Of a stretch of DNA of 64,000 nt, positions 51,970-62,200 are shown one piece after another. Origin of the DNA: UBA11891 sp049890035 (lineage in GTDB: Bacteria > Bacteroidota > Bacteroidia > Flavobacteriales > Flavobacteriaceae); assembly GCA_049890035.1 (NCBI GenBank), contig JBMHCG010000036.1, positions 62,001-126,000 on the forward strand, given 5' to 3'. A program made the translations under genes and the position numbers. A model generated the notes under the pieces. The model was not told where the DNA came from and made no database searches. It saw only the letters and a program-made list of their open reading frames with translations. Each line of letters opens with the position of its first letter. The first letter of the stretch is position 1.

Positions 51970-52320
51970 ATGCTAATTGAAGTTGTCAAATCCAAAATTC
52001 ACAGGGTAACGGTAACGCATGCGGATTTAAATTACATCGGCAGCATAACTGTTGATCCCGACTTAATTGAAGCTGCCAATCTGGTTGTTGGTGAAAAAGT
52101 ACACGTTGTGAATATCAACAATGGAGAACGACTGGAAACGTATGTCATTGCAGGTCAACGAGGAAGTGGTGAAATCACACTCAACGGCCCGGCTGCTCGC
52201 AAAGTACAAAAAGGAGATATTATCATTATCATTGCATACGCCCAGATGGATATAGAAGCTGCAAAAACCTTCTCTCCTGCTCTTATTTTTCCAGACGAAT
52301 CCACCAATACCCTGGTTTGA
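51970..52320 (+). CDS. panD: Aspartate 1-decarboxylase
   Basis: 116 residues from the ATG at 51970 (MLIEVVKSKIHRVTVT). The self-cleavage site is the Gly-Ser of NYIGSITVD at residues about 24-25; the new N-terminal pyruvoyl group forms from that Ser. LNGPAARKVQKGDIIIIIAY is typical. It makes beta-alanine from aspartate for PanC. The gap after panC is 23 bases. The stop overlaps the TTG start of the next gene. Confidence 0.95.
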   Translation: MLIEVVKSKIHRVTVTHADLNYIGSITVDPDLIEAANLVVGEKVHVVNINNGERLETYVIAGQRGSGEITLNGPAARKVQKGDIIIIIAYAQMDIEAAKTFSPALIFPDESTNTLV

Positions 52321-53279
52321 AATACTTCCAAAACTTTCTAAAAACCCTTCTTCCACTTTTTATTGGTTTTTTATTCATCTATCTATCCTACCAATCAACC
52401 ACTCCAGAAGAACGACAAAACATTTTAGACTCTATTCAAAACGCCGATTATCGATTTGTACTGCTGTCTGTTCTTTTTGCCGTTCTGAGTCATTTTTCAC
52501 GGGCATATCGCTGGCAATACTTATTACAGCCCTTAGGGTATCAACCCCGACTGGTCAATTCCATTTTCACAGTTATGATTGCCTATCTGGCTAATCTAGG
52601 TATTCCACGATCCGGTGAACTACTTCGAGCAACAGCACTTTCTAATTATGAAAAATTTGCTTTCGAAAAAGTATTTGGAACTGTCGTCGCCGAACGAGCA
52701 GTTGATTTAGTCCTTCTTTTGTGCTTCATTCTACTCTCGCTTTTCCTGCAATATGAACTCATTTGGGACCTTCTCAAGCTGGACGAGATCAACCCCTTAT
52801 TGTTACTTCTTATTGGCATGACAACGATATTGGGCATTTTTCTGTTACGCAGGTTATTTTGGCAAAGCACACATCCACTGGTACTGAAAATAAAAGCTTT
52901 ATTTCGTGGGTTTTGGGAAGGCATTAGCACCTTGGCTACCATGAAAAACAAAGGATGGTTTGTCGCGCATACCGTATTCATATGGGGCATGTATCTGGCT
53001 ATGTTCTACGTGATTAAATGGGCTTTGCCAGATACATACAGTATGACATGGGCAATGGTTATTCCTGCCTTTGTTGCTGGGGGACTGGCAATCAGTGCAA
53101 CCAACGGTGGAATTGGAATATATCCCTACACAGTAGCATTGGTTTTGGGTGGATTTGGGATCACCCAGGAAACCGGTTTGGCTTTTGGATGGATCATGTG
53201 GTCCTCACAGACACTAATGATCCTGTTTTTTGGAGCACTTTCCTTTTTTGCCCTACCTTTAGTGAACTCAAAATCGTAG
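52317..53279 (+). CDS. Lysylphosphatidylglycerol synthase/flippase-like (UPF0104) membrane protein
   Basis: 320 residues. It starts at a TTG that overlaps the panD stop (TTGA); no ATG exists earlier in this frame. About eight transmembrane segments are seen, with the family segment RAYRWQYLL and a conserved ANLGIPRSGELLRATALSNYE stretch (in parts). The family includes the membrane half of MprF. The cytoplasmic aminoacyl-transferase domain is missing, so it is a possible lipid flippase. It is part of the panC-panD-radA transcript. Confidence 0.85.
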   Translation: MKYFQNFLKTLLPLFIGFLFIYLSYQSTTPEERQNILDSIQNADYRFVLLSVLFAVLSHFSRAYRWQYLLQPLGYQPRLVNSIFTVMIAYLANLGIPRSGELLRATALSNYEKFAFEKVFGTVVAERAVDLVLLLCFILLSLFLQYELIWDLLKLDEINPLLLLLIGMTTILGIFLLRRLFWQSTHPLVLKIKALFRGFWEGISTLATMKNKGWFVAHTVFIWGMYLAMFYVIKWALPDTYSMTWAMVIPAFVAGGLAISATNGGIGIYPYTVALVLGGFGITQETGLAFGWIMWSSQTLMILFFGALSFFALPLVNSKS

Positions 53280-53295
53280 CAGGCAGACCCTTGGT

Positions 53296-54651
53296 ATGGC
53301 TAAAACAAAAACATCTTTTTTCTGTCAAAGTTGTGGCACCCAACATACCCAATGGCAGGGGCAATGCCACGCCTGTAAAGCATGGAATACCCTAGTCGAG
53401 GAAATTGTTGAGAAAAAACCACCCCCGGCTTGGGAAAACAAATCCCATACCCAACAGAACACAGCTGTATTGTTGCACGAAATCGATACGGAAAAAGAAG
53501 TTCGCATTGACACCCAGGACAGCGAGCTCAATCGTGTACTAGGCGGTGGAATGGTTCCGGGAGCTGTTATACTTGTCGGTGGGGAACCTGGCATTGGAAA
53601 ATCAACACTCCTTTTACAACTAGCTCTTGCGACACCAAAAAAAGTCCTTTATGTATCCGGAGAAGAAAGTCAAAAGCAAATTAAGCTCCGTGCTGATCGC
53701 ATGGCCTCCCAAACCCATTCTTGTTTGGTGCTTAGTGAAACCCATACACACAAAATTTTTCAGCAAGTAAAAAAAACAGAGCCTGATATCATTATAATTG
53801 ATTCCATCCAAACCCTTCAGAGCGATCGTGTTGAAAGCAGTCCGGGAAGCATTACGCAAATCCGTGAATGTACAGCAGAATGGATTCAATTTGCCAAAAC
53901 TTCGGGTATCCCTGTTGTTCTAGTAGGGCATATCAATAAGGAAGGGAGTATTGCCGGTCCCAAAATACTGGAGCACATGGTCGATACGGTATTGCAATTT
54001 GAGGGGGATCGCCAGCATTTGTATCGTATCCTACGTGCCCAAAAAAATCGTTTTGGTGCTACCTCGGAAATAGGCATTTATGAAATGCAACAAAATGGAC
54101 TCAGACCGGTATCCAATCCGAGCGGGTTGTTGCTTTCAGAAAACCAACACAGCCTGTCGGGTCAGTCTATTGCTGCTGCCATCGAAGGTATTCGCCCCTT
54201 GCTTGTGGAAGTTCAAGCCCTTGTGAGTACTGCTGTCTATGGGACCCCTCAACGCAGTTGTACTGGCTTTAATACCAAACGGCTGAACATGTTGTTGGCT
54301 GTTTTAGAAAAACGTGCCGGTTTTGCCCTTGGCAGTAAAGATGTGTTCATTAATTTAACAGGTGGTATTCAAATGGATGATCCTGCCATGGATTTGGCAA
54401 TTGTTGCGGCCATTCTTTCAAGTCATCACGACATCCCTATCAGTAAAAAAATTGCTTTTGCAGGAGAAATAGGCCTTTCGGGTGAAATTCGTCCTGTACC
54501 CAAAATCGAACAACGCCTTCAGGAAGCAGCGCGTCTTGGATTCGAAACCCTTATCACGGCTCCTCACAAACAGTCCCCCCCATCTCATTCTTTTTTGGAA
54601 TGGGTGTCTTTTTCTAAGTTAGAGGACCTCGTACGCTATCTTTTTGGCTAA
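53296..54651 (+). CDS. radA: DNA repair protein RadA
   Basis: 451 residues. The N-terminal zinc finger has two CxxC pairs (within residues 10-30). The Walker A motif GEPGIGKST follows, then the RadA-specific KNRFG motif (AQKNRFGAT) and a C-terminal Lon-like domain (SGEIRPVPKIEQRLQEAARLGF in parts). RadA works in branch migration of recombination intermediates. It follows the membrane protein gene by 16 bases. Confidence 0.95.
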   Translation: MAKTKTSFFCQSCGTQHTQWQGQCHACKAWNTLVEEIVEKKPPPAWENKSHTQQNTAVLLHEIDTEKEVRIDTQDSELNRVLGGGMVPGAVILVGGEPGIGKSTLLLQLALATPKKVLYVSGEESQKQIKLRADRMASQTHSCLVLSETHTHKIFQQVKKTEPDIIIIDSIQTLQSDRVESSPGSITQIRECTAEWIQFAKTSGIPVVLVGHINKEGSIAGPKILEHMVDTVLQFEGDRQHLYRILRAQKNRFGATSEIGIYEMQQNGLRPVSNPSGLLLSENQHSLSGQSIAAAIEGIRPLLVEVQALVSTAVYGTPQRSCTGFNTKRLNMLLAVLEKRAGFALGSKDVFINLTGGIQMDDPAMDLAIVAAILSSHHDIPISKKIAFAGEIGLSGEIRPVPKIEQRLQEAARLGFETLITAPHKQSPPSHSFLEWVSFSKLEDLVRYLFG

Positions 54652-54683
54652 CTTTACTTGATAACTAATTACCGGCACCGATT

Positions 54684-56024
54684 ATGGAAAAAATCATCAA
54701 AGACTTTCTTACTCTCGTAGAGCGTCGTAATCAAAATGAACCCGAGTTTCTTCAAGCCGTATCAGAAGTAGCAGAAACGGTACTCCCCTACATTGTCCAG
54801 CACGATATCTATTATGGACAAAATATCTTATTGCGGATGGTGGAACCCGAACGGGTGGTTTCTTTCCGTGTCGCATGGATAGACGACCAGGAAAAAATAC
54901 AAGTCAATCGAGGGTATCGAATAGAAATGAATTCAGCCATCGGTCCCTATAAAGGGGGGCTTCGGTTTCATCCTTCAGTTAATTTGAGTGTTTTAAAGTT
55001 TTTGGCCTTTGAGCAAATCTTTAAAAACAGTTTAACCACCTTACCTATGGGTGGTGGTAAGGGAGGATCAGACTTTGATCCCAAAGGCAAATCTGACACA
55101 GAGGTCATGCGCTTTTGTCAAAGTTTTATGACTGAATTATTTCGCCATATTGGGCCCAATCGAGACATCCCTGCGGGAGATATCGGGGTAGGGAGCCGGG
55201 AAATAGGATATCTTTTTGGTCAATATAAACGCCTAAAAAATGAATTTACAGGTGTCTTGACAGGGAAAGGAGTTAGTTGGGGGGGATCGCTTATCCGCCC
55301 CGAAGCCACTGGCTATGGCGTGGTCTATTTTACTGAAAACATGCTCCAACATCACAGCGAATCAATAAAAGGCAAGTCCGTCGTTATTTCGGGCTCAGGG
55401 AATGTTGCACAATTCGCTGCAGAAAAGTGTTTGCATTTGGGAGCTACGGTTTTAACCCTGTCTGATTCTTCGGGCTACCTTCATGATCCCGAAGGAATCG
55501 ATGAAGAAAAATTAGCCCATATCATGCATTTGAAAAATGTAGAGCGCAAACGCTTGCATGCATATTTAGAGAAATATCCGAAGGCTTCGTTTTTCAAAAA
55601 CAAAAAAGTATGGGACGTTCCTGCTGAGATAGCTTTGCCTTGTGCAACCCAAAATGAACTGACAGATTCCGATGCGAAAACTCTTGTCAAAAACGGTTGT
55701 AAAGCCGTTGGTGAAGGAGCAAACATGCCTTGTACACCCGAAGCCATTGCCCATTTCCAATCCAACCGTGTCTTGTATGCCCCAGGCAAAGCATCCAATG
55801 CTGGTGGGGTTGCCGTTTCCGGTCTGGAAATGGCCCAAAATTCTTTGCGTTATAGTTGGACCCGAGAGCAAGTTGACGACAAACTCAAAGAAATTATGGG
55901 TGATATCCATACGTCTTGTTTACAATATGGTGCTGAAGGCAACTTTGTCAACTATGTAAAAGGGGCCAACATTGCTGGTTTTGTCAAAGTAGCAGACGCG
56001 ATGCTGGCACAGGGAGTCGTCTAA
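54684..56024 (+). CDS. gdhA: NADP-specific glutamate dehydrogenase
   Basis: 446 residues, the normal hexameric bacterial length. The substrate lysine region PMGGGKGGSDFDPKGKSD and RPEATGYGVVYF are typical. The second fold (SGSGNVAQFAAEKC) has a serine after the coenzyme strand (TLSDSSG), the NADP pattern. It reductively aminates 2-oxoglutarate to glutamate in the cytoplasm. It lies 32 bases after radA and ten before recO, but it may also have its own promoter; the element found (TAACTTTA) is weak. Confidence 0.97.
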   Translation: MEKIIKDFLTLVERRNQNEPEFLQAVSEVAETVLPYIVQHDIYYGQNILLRMVEPERVVSFRVAWIDDQEKIQVNRGYRIEMNSAIGPYKGGLRFHPSVNLSVLKFLAFEQIFKNSLTTLPMGGGKGGSDFDPKGKSDTEVMRFCQSFMTELFRHIGPNRDIPAGDIGVGSREIGYLFGQYKRLKNEFTGVLTGKGVSWGGSLIRPEATGYGVVYFTENMLQHHSESIKGKSVVISGSGNVAQFAAEKCLHLGATVLTLSDSSGYLHDPEGIDEEKLAHIMHLKNVERKRLHAYLEKYPKASFFKNKKVWDVPAEIALPCATQNELTDSDAKTLVKNGCKAVGEGANMPCTPEAIAHFQSNRVLYAPGKASNAGGVAVSGLEMAQNSLRYSWTREQVDDKLKEIMGDIHTSCLQYGAEGNFVNYVKGANIAGFVKVADAMLAQGVV

Positions 56025-56034
56025 TCATACAGCA

Positions 56035-56760
56035 GTGGTCACGACGGAGGCACTGGTCATTGGCGGATTGAAATATGGTGATAGTAGTTTAATCGTTCAC
56101 TTGTTTACCCATGAACTGGGCTATCGATCCTATCTATTAAAGGGCATTTTAACGGCAAAAAAAGGCAAAATAAAACGCTCCTTTTTCCAGCCTTTGACTC
56201 AAGTACAAGTAGTGGTTTCAGACAAAAACCCAGAACAATTAGGATACATTCGCGATTGCACCTTGCTGTACAGTCCTTTGCACCAGGCTGGAGGAGAAGT
56301 AAAAACAGCCCTTCAGTTGTTTATTTGCGAACTTCTGGCTGGAATTTTAAAAAGTGAAACCGATCAAAATAAACCCTTGTTCGCCTACCTGAAGACAACC
56401 CTGAATTGGCTGGATTCCGACCACCAACTCGCTAATTTTCACATCAAATTTCTGCTTGACTTGACGCGGTTTATCGGCTTTTACCCCAATGTACAACGTC
56501 TTGATAGCCCTTATTTTGATATTGAATCAGGTTGTTTTAGTTCCACCTTGCCAAAAGGGAAAAACATCCAAGGGAGGCATCTGGAGCAGTTTAAAATGTT
56601 TTTGGGCACGAAATTTGATAATGCCCTGCAAATTAAGATGACCAAGGAGGAAAGATCCGATCTGCTAGATACTATTTTGTTGTATTACTCGTTTCATCTA
56701 CAAGGATTTTATCTGCCAAAGTCGTTGCCTGTATTGCATGAGGTATTTGAAGTTTATTAG
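56035..56760 (+). CDS. recO: DNA repair protein RecO
   Basis: 241 residues, starting at a GTG 10 bases after gdhA. The N-terminal OB-fold shows TTEALVIGGLKYGDSSLIVHLF and GYRSYLLKGI, typical of RecO. A helical domain follows (KTALQLFICELLAGILKS, LPKSLPVLHEVFEVY at the end). RecO loads RecA on SSB-coated DNA; ssb is elsewhere in this window. The zinc-binding cysteines of some RecO proteins are absent. The 3' end overlaps the next gene by 23 bases. Confidence 0.92.
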   Translation: MVTTEALVIGGLKYGDSSLIVHLFTHELGYRSYLLKGILTAKKGKIKRSFFQPLTQVQVVVSDKNPEQLGYIRDCTLLYSPLHQAGGEVKTALQLFICELLAGILKSETDQNKPLFAYLKTTLNWLDSDHQLANFHIKFLLDLTRFIGFYPNVQRLDSPYFDIESGCFSSTLPKGKNIQGRHLEQFKMFLGTKFDNALQIKMTKEERSDLLDTILLYYSFHLQGFYLPKSLPVLHEVFEVY

Positions 56761-59224
56761 TTGTCTGATTGTAGGGATGAGTTGTTTGGTTCAAGCAACG
56801 GCACAAGAGCTATACATACAGGACGGGGAAAGTTTTGCCCCCATAGAAAATGTCGTCGTCTATTCCACAGACAAAGAGCGAAGTACCATGACGAATGCCC
56901 AGGGAATGGCTTCTCTAAAAGAGTTTCTACCGCAAGAAACGCTAGCCATTCAATATTACGGATACCAACCGCAACAATTTGTTTACGATCCCTCACAAAG
57001 CTCCCGTACGATTTTGATCTTCCCTGAAACACAAAATCTAGAAGGCGTCATCCTATCCGTTGCACGATCGCAAAGCAATCGAAATGAAATCGCTGAAAAA
57101 GTAGCAGTAATTTCAGCCGATGCCATCCAACGAAATCCGATGGGCACTGGGGCCGACCTTCTGGCTTTAACTCCAGGTGTACGGGTCCAAAAATCACAAG
57201 GTGGCGGTGGAAGTCCTGTATTAAGAGGGTTTGAAGCCAACCGTGTCCTTCTGGTTGTGGACGGTGTTCGAATGAACAATGCTATTTATCGCTCTGGTCA
57301 TTTACAAAATGCAATCACATTAGATCCCAATACCATAGAACGAGTGGAAGTGATGTTTGGATCCTCCTCCGTAGGCTATGGCTCTGATGCTTTGGGGGGG
57401 GTCATTCATTATTACACCAAAACACCCTTACTCAATGCAGAAAAAACAATTCGGGGTCGCATTTCAAGTGAATTTAATTCAGCAACACAAGCGGGCCTGT
57501 ATCATGCTGCTACAGAGATCAGTCGTGAAAAATGGGCTAGTTATACCAGCCTCAGTTTCTCCCAATACGGGGACATACGAATGGGGGAAAGTCGCACCCA
57601 TGGCTTCACAAATTGGGGTTTAAACCCATTGTATTCAGAAAATACGCGTACACTATACAAAGCCGATGCTACGGTCAACCCCGATCCTAACGTTCAAAAA
57701 AATACGGGCTATTCACAATACGATTTACTGCAAAAATTTGTGTTTCAACTGCCCAAATCAAAACAAATTCACGTCAATTTTCAACTTTCTACCTCTTCTG
57801 ACATCAATCGATTCGATAAACTCAATGAAGTACGGGAGGGACGCTTGCGATTTAGTGAATGGTATTATGGTCCCCAACAACGCTTGTTTATTGCGACACA
57901 ATACAAATTGTTTCCCAACACCTTGTGGATGGAAAAAGGAACCCTAACCGCTGCTTATCAAAACATCTTCGAATCCAGAAACAAAAGACCCTTTGATAGT
58001 TTCACCCGATCTTCACAAGAAGAAACGGTTAATGTATTTAGTTTAAATGGGGATTTTAGCACAAAAATCAGTCAAAATCACCATGTAAATTATGGCTTTG
58101 AAGGGGTGTATAACCACGTCTATTCCCGCGGGTATTCTCAATTGTTAGCAGTCAACGGAGAGACTATTTCTGGGCTCGGGCTGCCCTTAACAATTCCCAG
58201 TCGTTATCCCAGTGATGAGAGCTACACCCAGACCTATGCCCTCTATGCCAATTGGATTTGGAAGTATTCTCCCCAATGGACCTACAACCTCGGCTACCGT
58301 TTGACGCACTATGAACTTTTTGCCCAGTGGAAAGATCGGGCATTGATTGATCCTTTGCTAAATGAGGTATCCCTTTCACCACAAGCGTTGACATGGACGC
58401 TGGCTGCCGTATACCGCCCTTCTGAAAACTGGCAGTGGAATGTACTTCTTTCAAATGGCTTCAAAGCACCCAACATAGATGACATTGGTAAAATACGAGA
58501 AAACAGTGGGTTTTTAATTGTACCCAACTCCTTTCTAAAACCCGAATACGCTTATAACTTTGATATTGGATTCCGTTTTGTAAGCGACAACAAAAAAGCG
58601 AATATTGCGCTGAGAAATTACTTGACACTGGTATCGCGTCACATTGTCCGCTCCAATTATAGTGTCTTTTCAGATACTTCTACTGCAGACGAAAACACCA
58701 TCCTTTACGATGGTGAAGAATTTCCAACAGTTGCCAACAAGAACTTAGGAAACCGCTGGGTCTATGGCAGTGCTTTGGATGCTACTTGGCGCCCGACTCC
58801 CAGTTGGTCAGTAGCCGGTAATCTTACTTTCACAGGAGCGGACAATCATGAAAGATATGGTCCCATGCCATCTATTTCACCACTTTTTGGATCCCTCCAA
58901 ACCCACTTTGAAAAAAACCGCTTCCTATTTCGTGCGCGTTTGCAATTCAGTCATTCAAAACATCCTGACACCTATAGTTTTGGTGGGGAAGATGGACTGG
59001 AGGAAACCCCTTTGATTCATCCAAATAGCGAAGACAGAACCGACCAATATGCTGGGACACCTGCCTGGAATGAGGTTTCTCTGCTAGCAAACTACAATTG
59101 GACAGAGCAAGTACGGGTCAAAGCGGGTCTGGAAAATATTTTTGATACGCATTACCGAACTTTTGCCTCGGGTATATCCGCCCCAGGAAGAAGTTTTCGT
59201 TTGGGCATCCAAGTAGATTTGTAG
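56738..59224 (+). CDS. TonB-dependent outer-membrane receptor, possibly for iron or haem
   Basis: 828 residues with a signal peptide (ending VQATAQ at about 23). A short carboxypeptidase-like beta domain comes first, then a plug (about 105-235; LTPGVRVQKSQGGGGSPVLRGF in parts, DGVRMNNAIYRSGHLQN) and a barrel ending RLGIQVDL. FKAPNIDDIG and PNSFLKPE resemble the FRAP and NPxL boxes of haem and cobalamin receptors. Substrate therefore is a guess. It begins inside recO, with 23 bases overlap. Confidence 0.9.
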   Translation: MRYLKFISCLIVGMSCLVQATAQELYIQDGESFAPIENVVVYSTDKERSTMTNAQGMASLKEFLPQETLAIQYYGYQPQQFVYDPSQSSRTILIFPETQNLEGVILSVARSQSNRNEIAEKVAVISADAIQRNPMGTGADLLALTPGVRVQKSQGGGGSPVLRGFEANRVLLVVDGVRMNNAIYRSGHLQNAITLDPNTIERVEVMFGSSSVGYGSDALGGVIHYYTKTPLLNAEKTIRGRISSEFNSATQAGLYHAATEISREKWASYTSLSFSQYGDIRMGESRTHGFTNWGLNPLYSENTRTLYKADATVNPDPNVQKNTGYSQYDLLQKFVFQLPKSKQIHVNFQLSTSSDINRFDKLNEVREGRLRFSEWYYGPQQRLFIATQYKLFPNTLWMEKGTLTAAYQNIFESRNKRPFDSFTRSSQEETVNVFSLNGDFSTKISQNHHVNYGFEGVYNHVYSRGYSQLLAVNGETISGLGLPLTIPSRYPSDESYTQTYALYANWIWKYSPQWTYNLGYRLTHYELFAQWKDRALIDPLLNEVSLSPQALTWTLAAVYRPSENWQWNVLLSNGFKAPNIDDIGKIRENSGFLIVPNSFLKPEYAYNFDIGFRFVSDNKKANIALRNYLTLVSRHIVRSNYSVFSDTSTADENTILYDGEEFPTVANKNLGNRWVYGSALDATWRPTPSWSVAGNLTFTGADNHERYGPMPSISPLFGSLQTHFEKNRFLFRARLQFSHSKHPDTYSFGGEDGLEETPLIHPNSEDRTDQYAGTPAWNEVSLLANYNWTEQVRVKAGLENIFDTHYRTFASGISAPGRSFRLGIQVDL

Positions 59225-59261
59225 TCCTTCTTCTCATAGCTCGAATCTTCCCGAAAATGAT

Positions 59262-59269
59262 TATTTTCG
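59262..59269 (+). promoter_or_regulatory. Possible -7 element for ileS
   Basis: TATTTTCG is one mismatch from TAnnTTTG and lies 26 bases before the ileS start, in the 71-base gap after the TonB receptor. No clear TTG at -33. Confidence 0.3.
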
Positions 59270-59295
59270 CAGGCGAGTGAGAAAAGCGCATAGCC

Positions 59296-62200
59296 ATGGC
59301 ATTTAAGGAATACAAACGTTTTGATCTCCCTTCCATAGCGAACGAGGTACGGAATTACTGGGAAGCGGAAAACATCTTTGAAAAAAGTATTCGCTCCCGT
59401 GAAGGAAACGCACCCTTTGTGTTTTACGAAGGGCCGCCATCGGCCAATGGTATGCCCGGTATCCATCATGTGATGGCACGAGCTATAAAGGATATTTTTT
59501 GTCGTTACAAGACACAAAAAGGCTTTCAGGTAAAGCGAAAGGCTGGCTGGGACACACACGGGCTTCCTGTTGAACTGGGTGTAGAAAAAGAACTGGGTAT
59601 CACCAAAGACGAAATTGGTGCATCTGTATCGGTTTCCGATTACAACCAGGCTTGTAAAAAAGCGGTTATGCGCTATACGGATGTTTGGAACCAACTCACT
59701 TCTCAGATGGGGTATTGGGTGGACATGGACGATCCCTACGTCACCTATGAATCCAAATACATCGAAAGTGTTTGGTGGTTACTCAAACAAATATACCAGA
59801 AAGGGTTGCTGTACAAAGGGTATACCATTCAGCCCTATTCTCCCAAAGCAGGAACTGGATTGAGTTCTCATGAACTCAATCAACCGGGTACCTACCGTGA
59901 CGTTACCGATACAACAGTGACTGCCATGTTCCAAACAATAAGGGAAAGTTTACCGAAGGCACTTCAGTCCGATCAAGAACTGTATGTCCTTGCCTGGACT
60001 ACAACCCCCTGGACACTTCCTTCCAATACGGCACTCACGGTTGGGAAAAAAATTTCGTATGCCATTATCCAAACCTTTAATCAATATACGCACCTACCCA
60101 TTCGGGTGTTGGTCGCTAAAGCATTGGTCGAAAAAGTTTTTGGTAAAAAATACAATCCTGTTAAAACGCAAGCCGAAGTAGCAGCGTATAACCCTACTGA
60201 AAAGCGAATACCCTATTGGATCGAAACCTACACAGACGGATCTGCTCTTTTGGGAATTCGATATGAGCAACTGTGGGAAGACGCACCCCTTCCTATTGAA
60301 AATCCAGAAAACGCATTCCGAATTATTGCCGGGGATTTTGTTACCACCCAAGATGGAACCGGGATAGTGCACACCGCTCCTACCTTCGGTGCTGATGATG
60401 CCAAGGCAGCCAGTGAAGCAACCCCCCCTGTGCCACCACTAAGGGTAATGGATGAAAATGGCAATTGCGTCCCATTGGTCGATCTGCAAGGAAAATTTCG
60501 TCCCGAACTGGGGGCACTGGGAGAAAAGTATGTTAAAAATGAATATTACCCCCAAGGCGAAGCCCCAGAAAAGTCCGTCGATGTAGAAATTGCAATCCGA
60601 TTAAAAGAACGCAACCGAGCTTTTCATGTTGAGAAATATGTTCACTCGTATCCGAATTGTTGGCGGACAGACAAACCCATACTGTATTACCCTTTAGACT
60701 CTTGGTTTGTAAAAATGACTGCCGTTCGCGATCGTATGGTTACACTTAACGAGCAAATCAACTGGAAACCCAAATCTACTGGAGTAGGACGTTTTGGCAA
60801 TTGGCTTCAAAACGCCAATGACTGGAATCTGTCACGTTCTCGCTTTTGGGGGATCCCGCTACCCATATGGCGCTCCGAAGATGGACAGCAACAAAAGGTT
60901 ATTGGGTCTATGGAAGAGTTTATTGTTGAAATTGAAAATGCCATTGAAGCCGGGGTTCAAAACGAAAACCCTTTTGCCAGTTTTAAAGTAGGGGACTTCT
61001 CCAAAACAAATTACGAAACCATCGACTTGCACAAAAATGTGGTGGACACCATTACATTGGTTGGAACAGACGGCAAAACACCCCTGGTCAGAGAAAATGA
61101 TTTGATTGATGTGTGGTTTGATTCTGGTTCCATGCCCTATGCACAGTGGCATTACCCCTTTGAAAACAAAGAAAAAATTGATTCCGGAGAAGCATTCCCA
61201 GCTGATTATATAGCGGAAGGCGTGGACCAGACCCGAGGATGGTTCTACACCCTACACGCTATAGGCACTTTGGTTTTTGATCAGATCGCTTTCAAAAACG
61301 TAATTTCAAATGGACTCGTTTTGGACAAAAAAGGACAAAAAATGTCCAAACGCCTGGGCAATGCTACCGATCCCTTTGAAACCATCAAAAAATATGGTCC
61401 CGATGCAACACGTTGGTATATGATTGCCAATGCCAATCCTTGGGACAATCTGAAATTTGATGTCGAAGGAATTGAAGAAGTTCAGCGGAAATTTTTCGGC
61501 ACCCTCTACAACACCTATTCTTTTTTTAGTCTCTACAGTAATCTTGACGGGTTTTGTTACGAACAGCAACCGCTACCCAAGGAAAAACGGACCGAACTAG
61601 ATCGATGGATTCTATCTGAAATGCATACACTCATCGCTCAGGTTGACGCCTACTACGAAGACTACGAGCCCACCAAAGCAGCCCGTGTTATGGCTGAATT
61701 TGTTCAAGAGAAGTTGAGTAATTGGTACGTTCGACTCAACCGTCGTCGATTTTGGAAAGGGAGCTACGGAACAGACAAAATTGCAGCCTACCAAACACTG
61801 TTTGAATGCTTGCTCAGCGTCGCTAAATTGGCGGCTCCTATTGCACCCTTTTACACGGACCGATTGTATCAAGACCTGATGGCTCAAACCCGCTTGGAAA
61901 ATCATGCCTCCGTACATATCAGCAAGTTCCCCAGTGCTGACGATAGATGGATTGATAAAAATTTGGAAACACGCATCAACAAAGCCCGCCTTATTGTTTC
62001 CTTGGGATTATCCCTTCGAAAAAAGGAACAAATAAAAGTTCGACAGCCCCTTCAAAAGGTAATGATCCCTGTAAAAAACCAAGAAGAAAGAAATGCCTTG
62101 TTGGCCGTTGCGGACCAAATTCAATCCGAAATCAATGTAAAGGAACTGGAGCTTTTGGATGACGCATCTACAATTTTGGTCAAAGAAATCAAACCCAACT

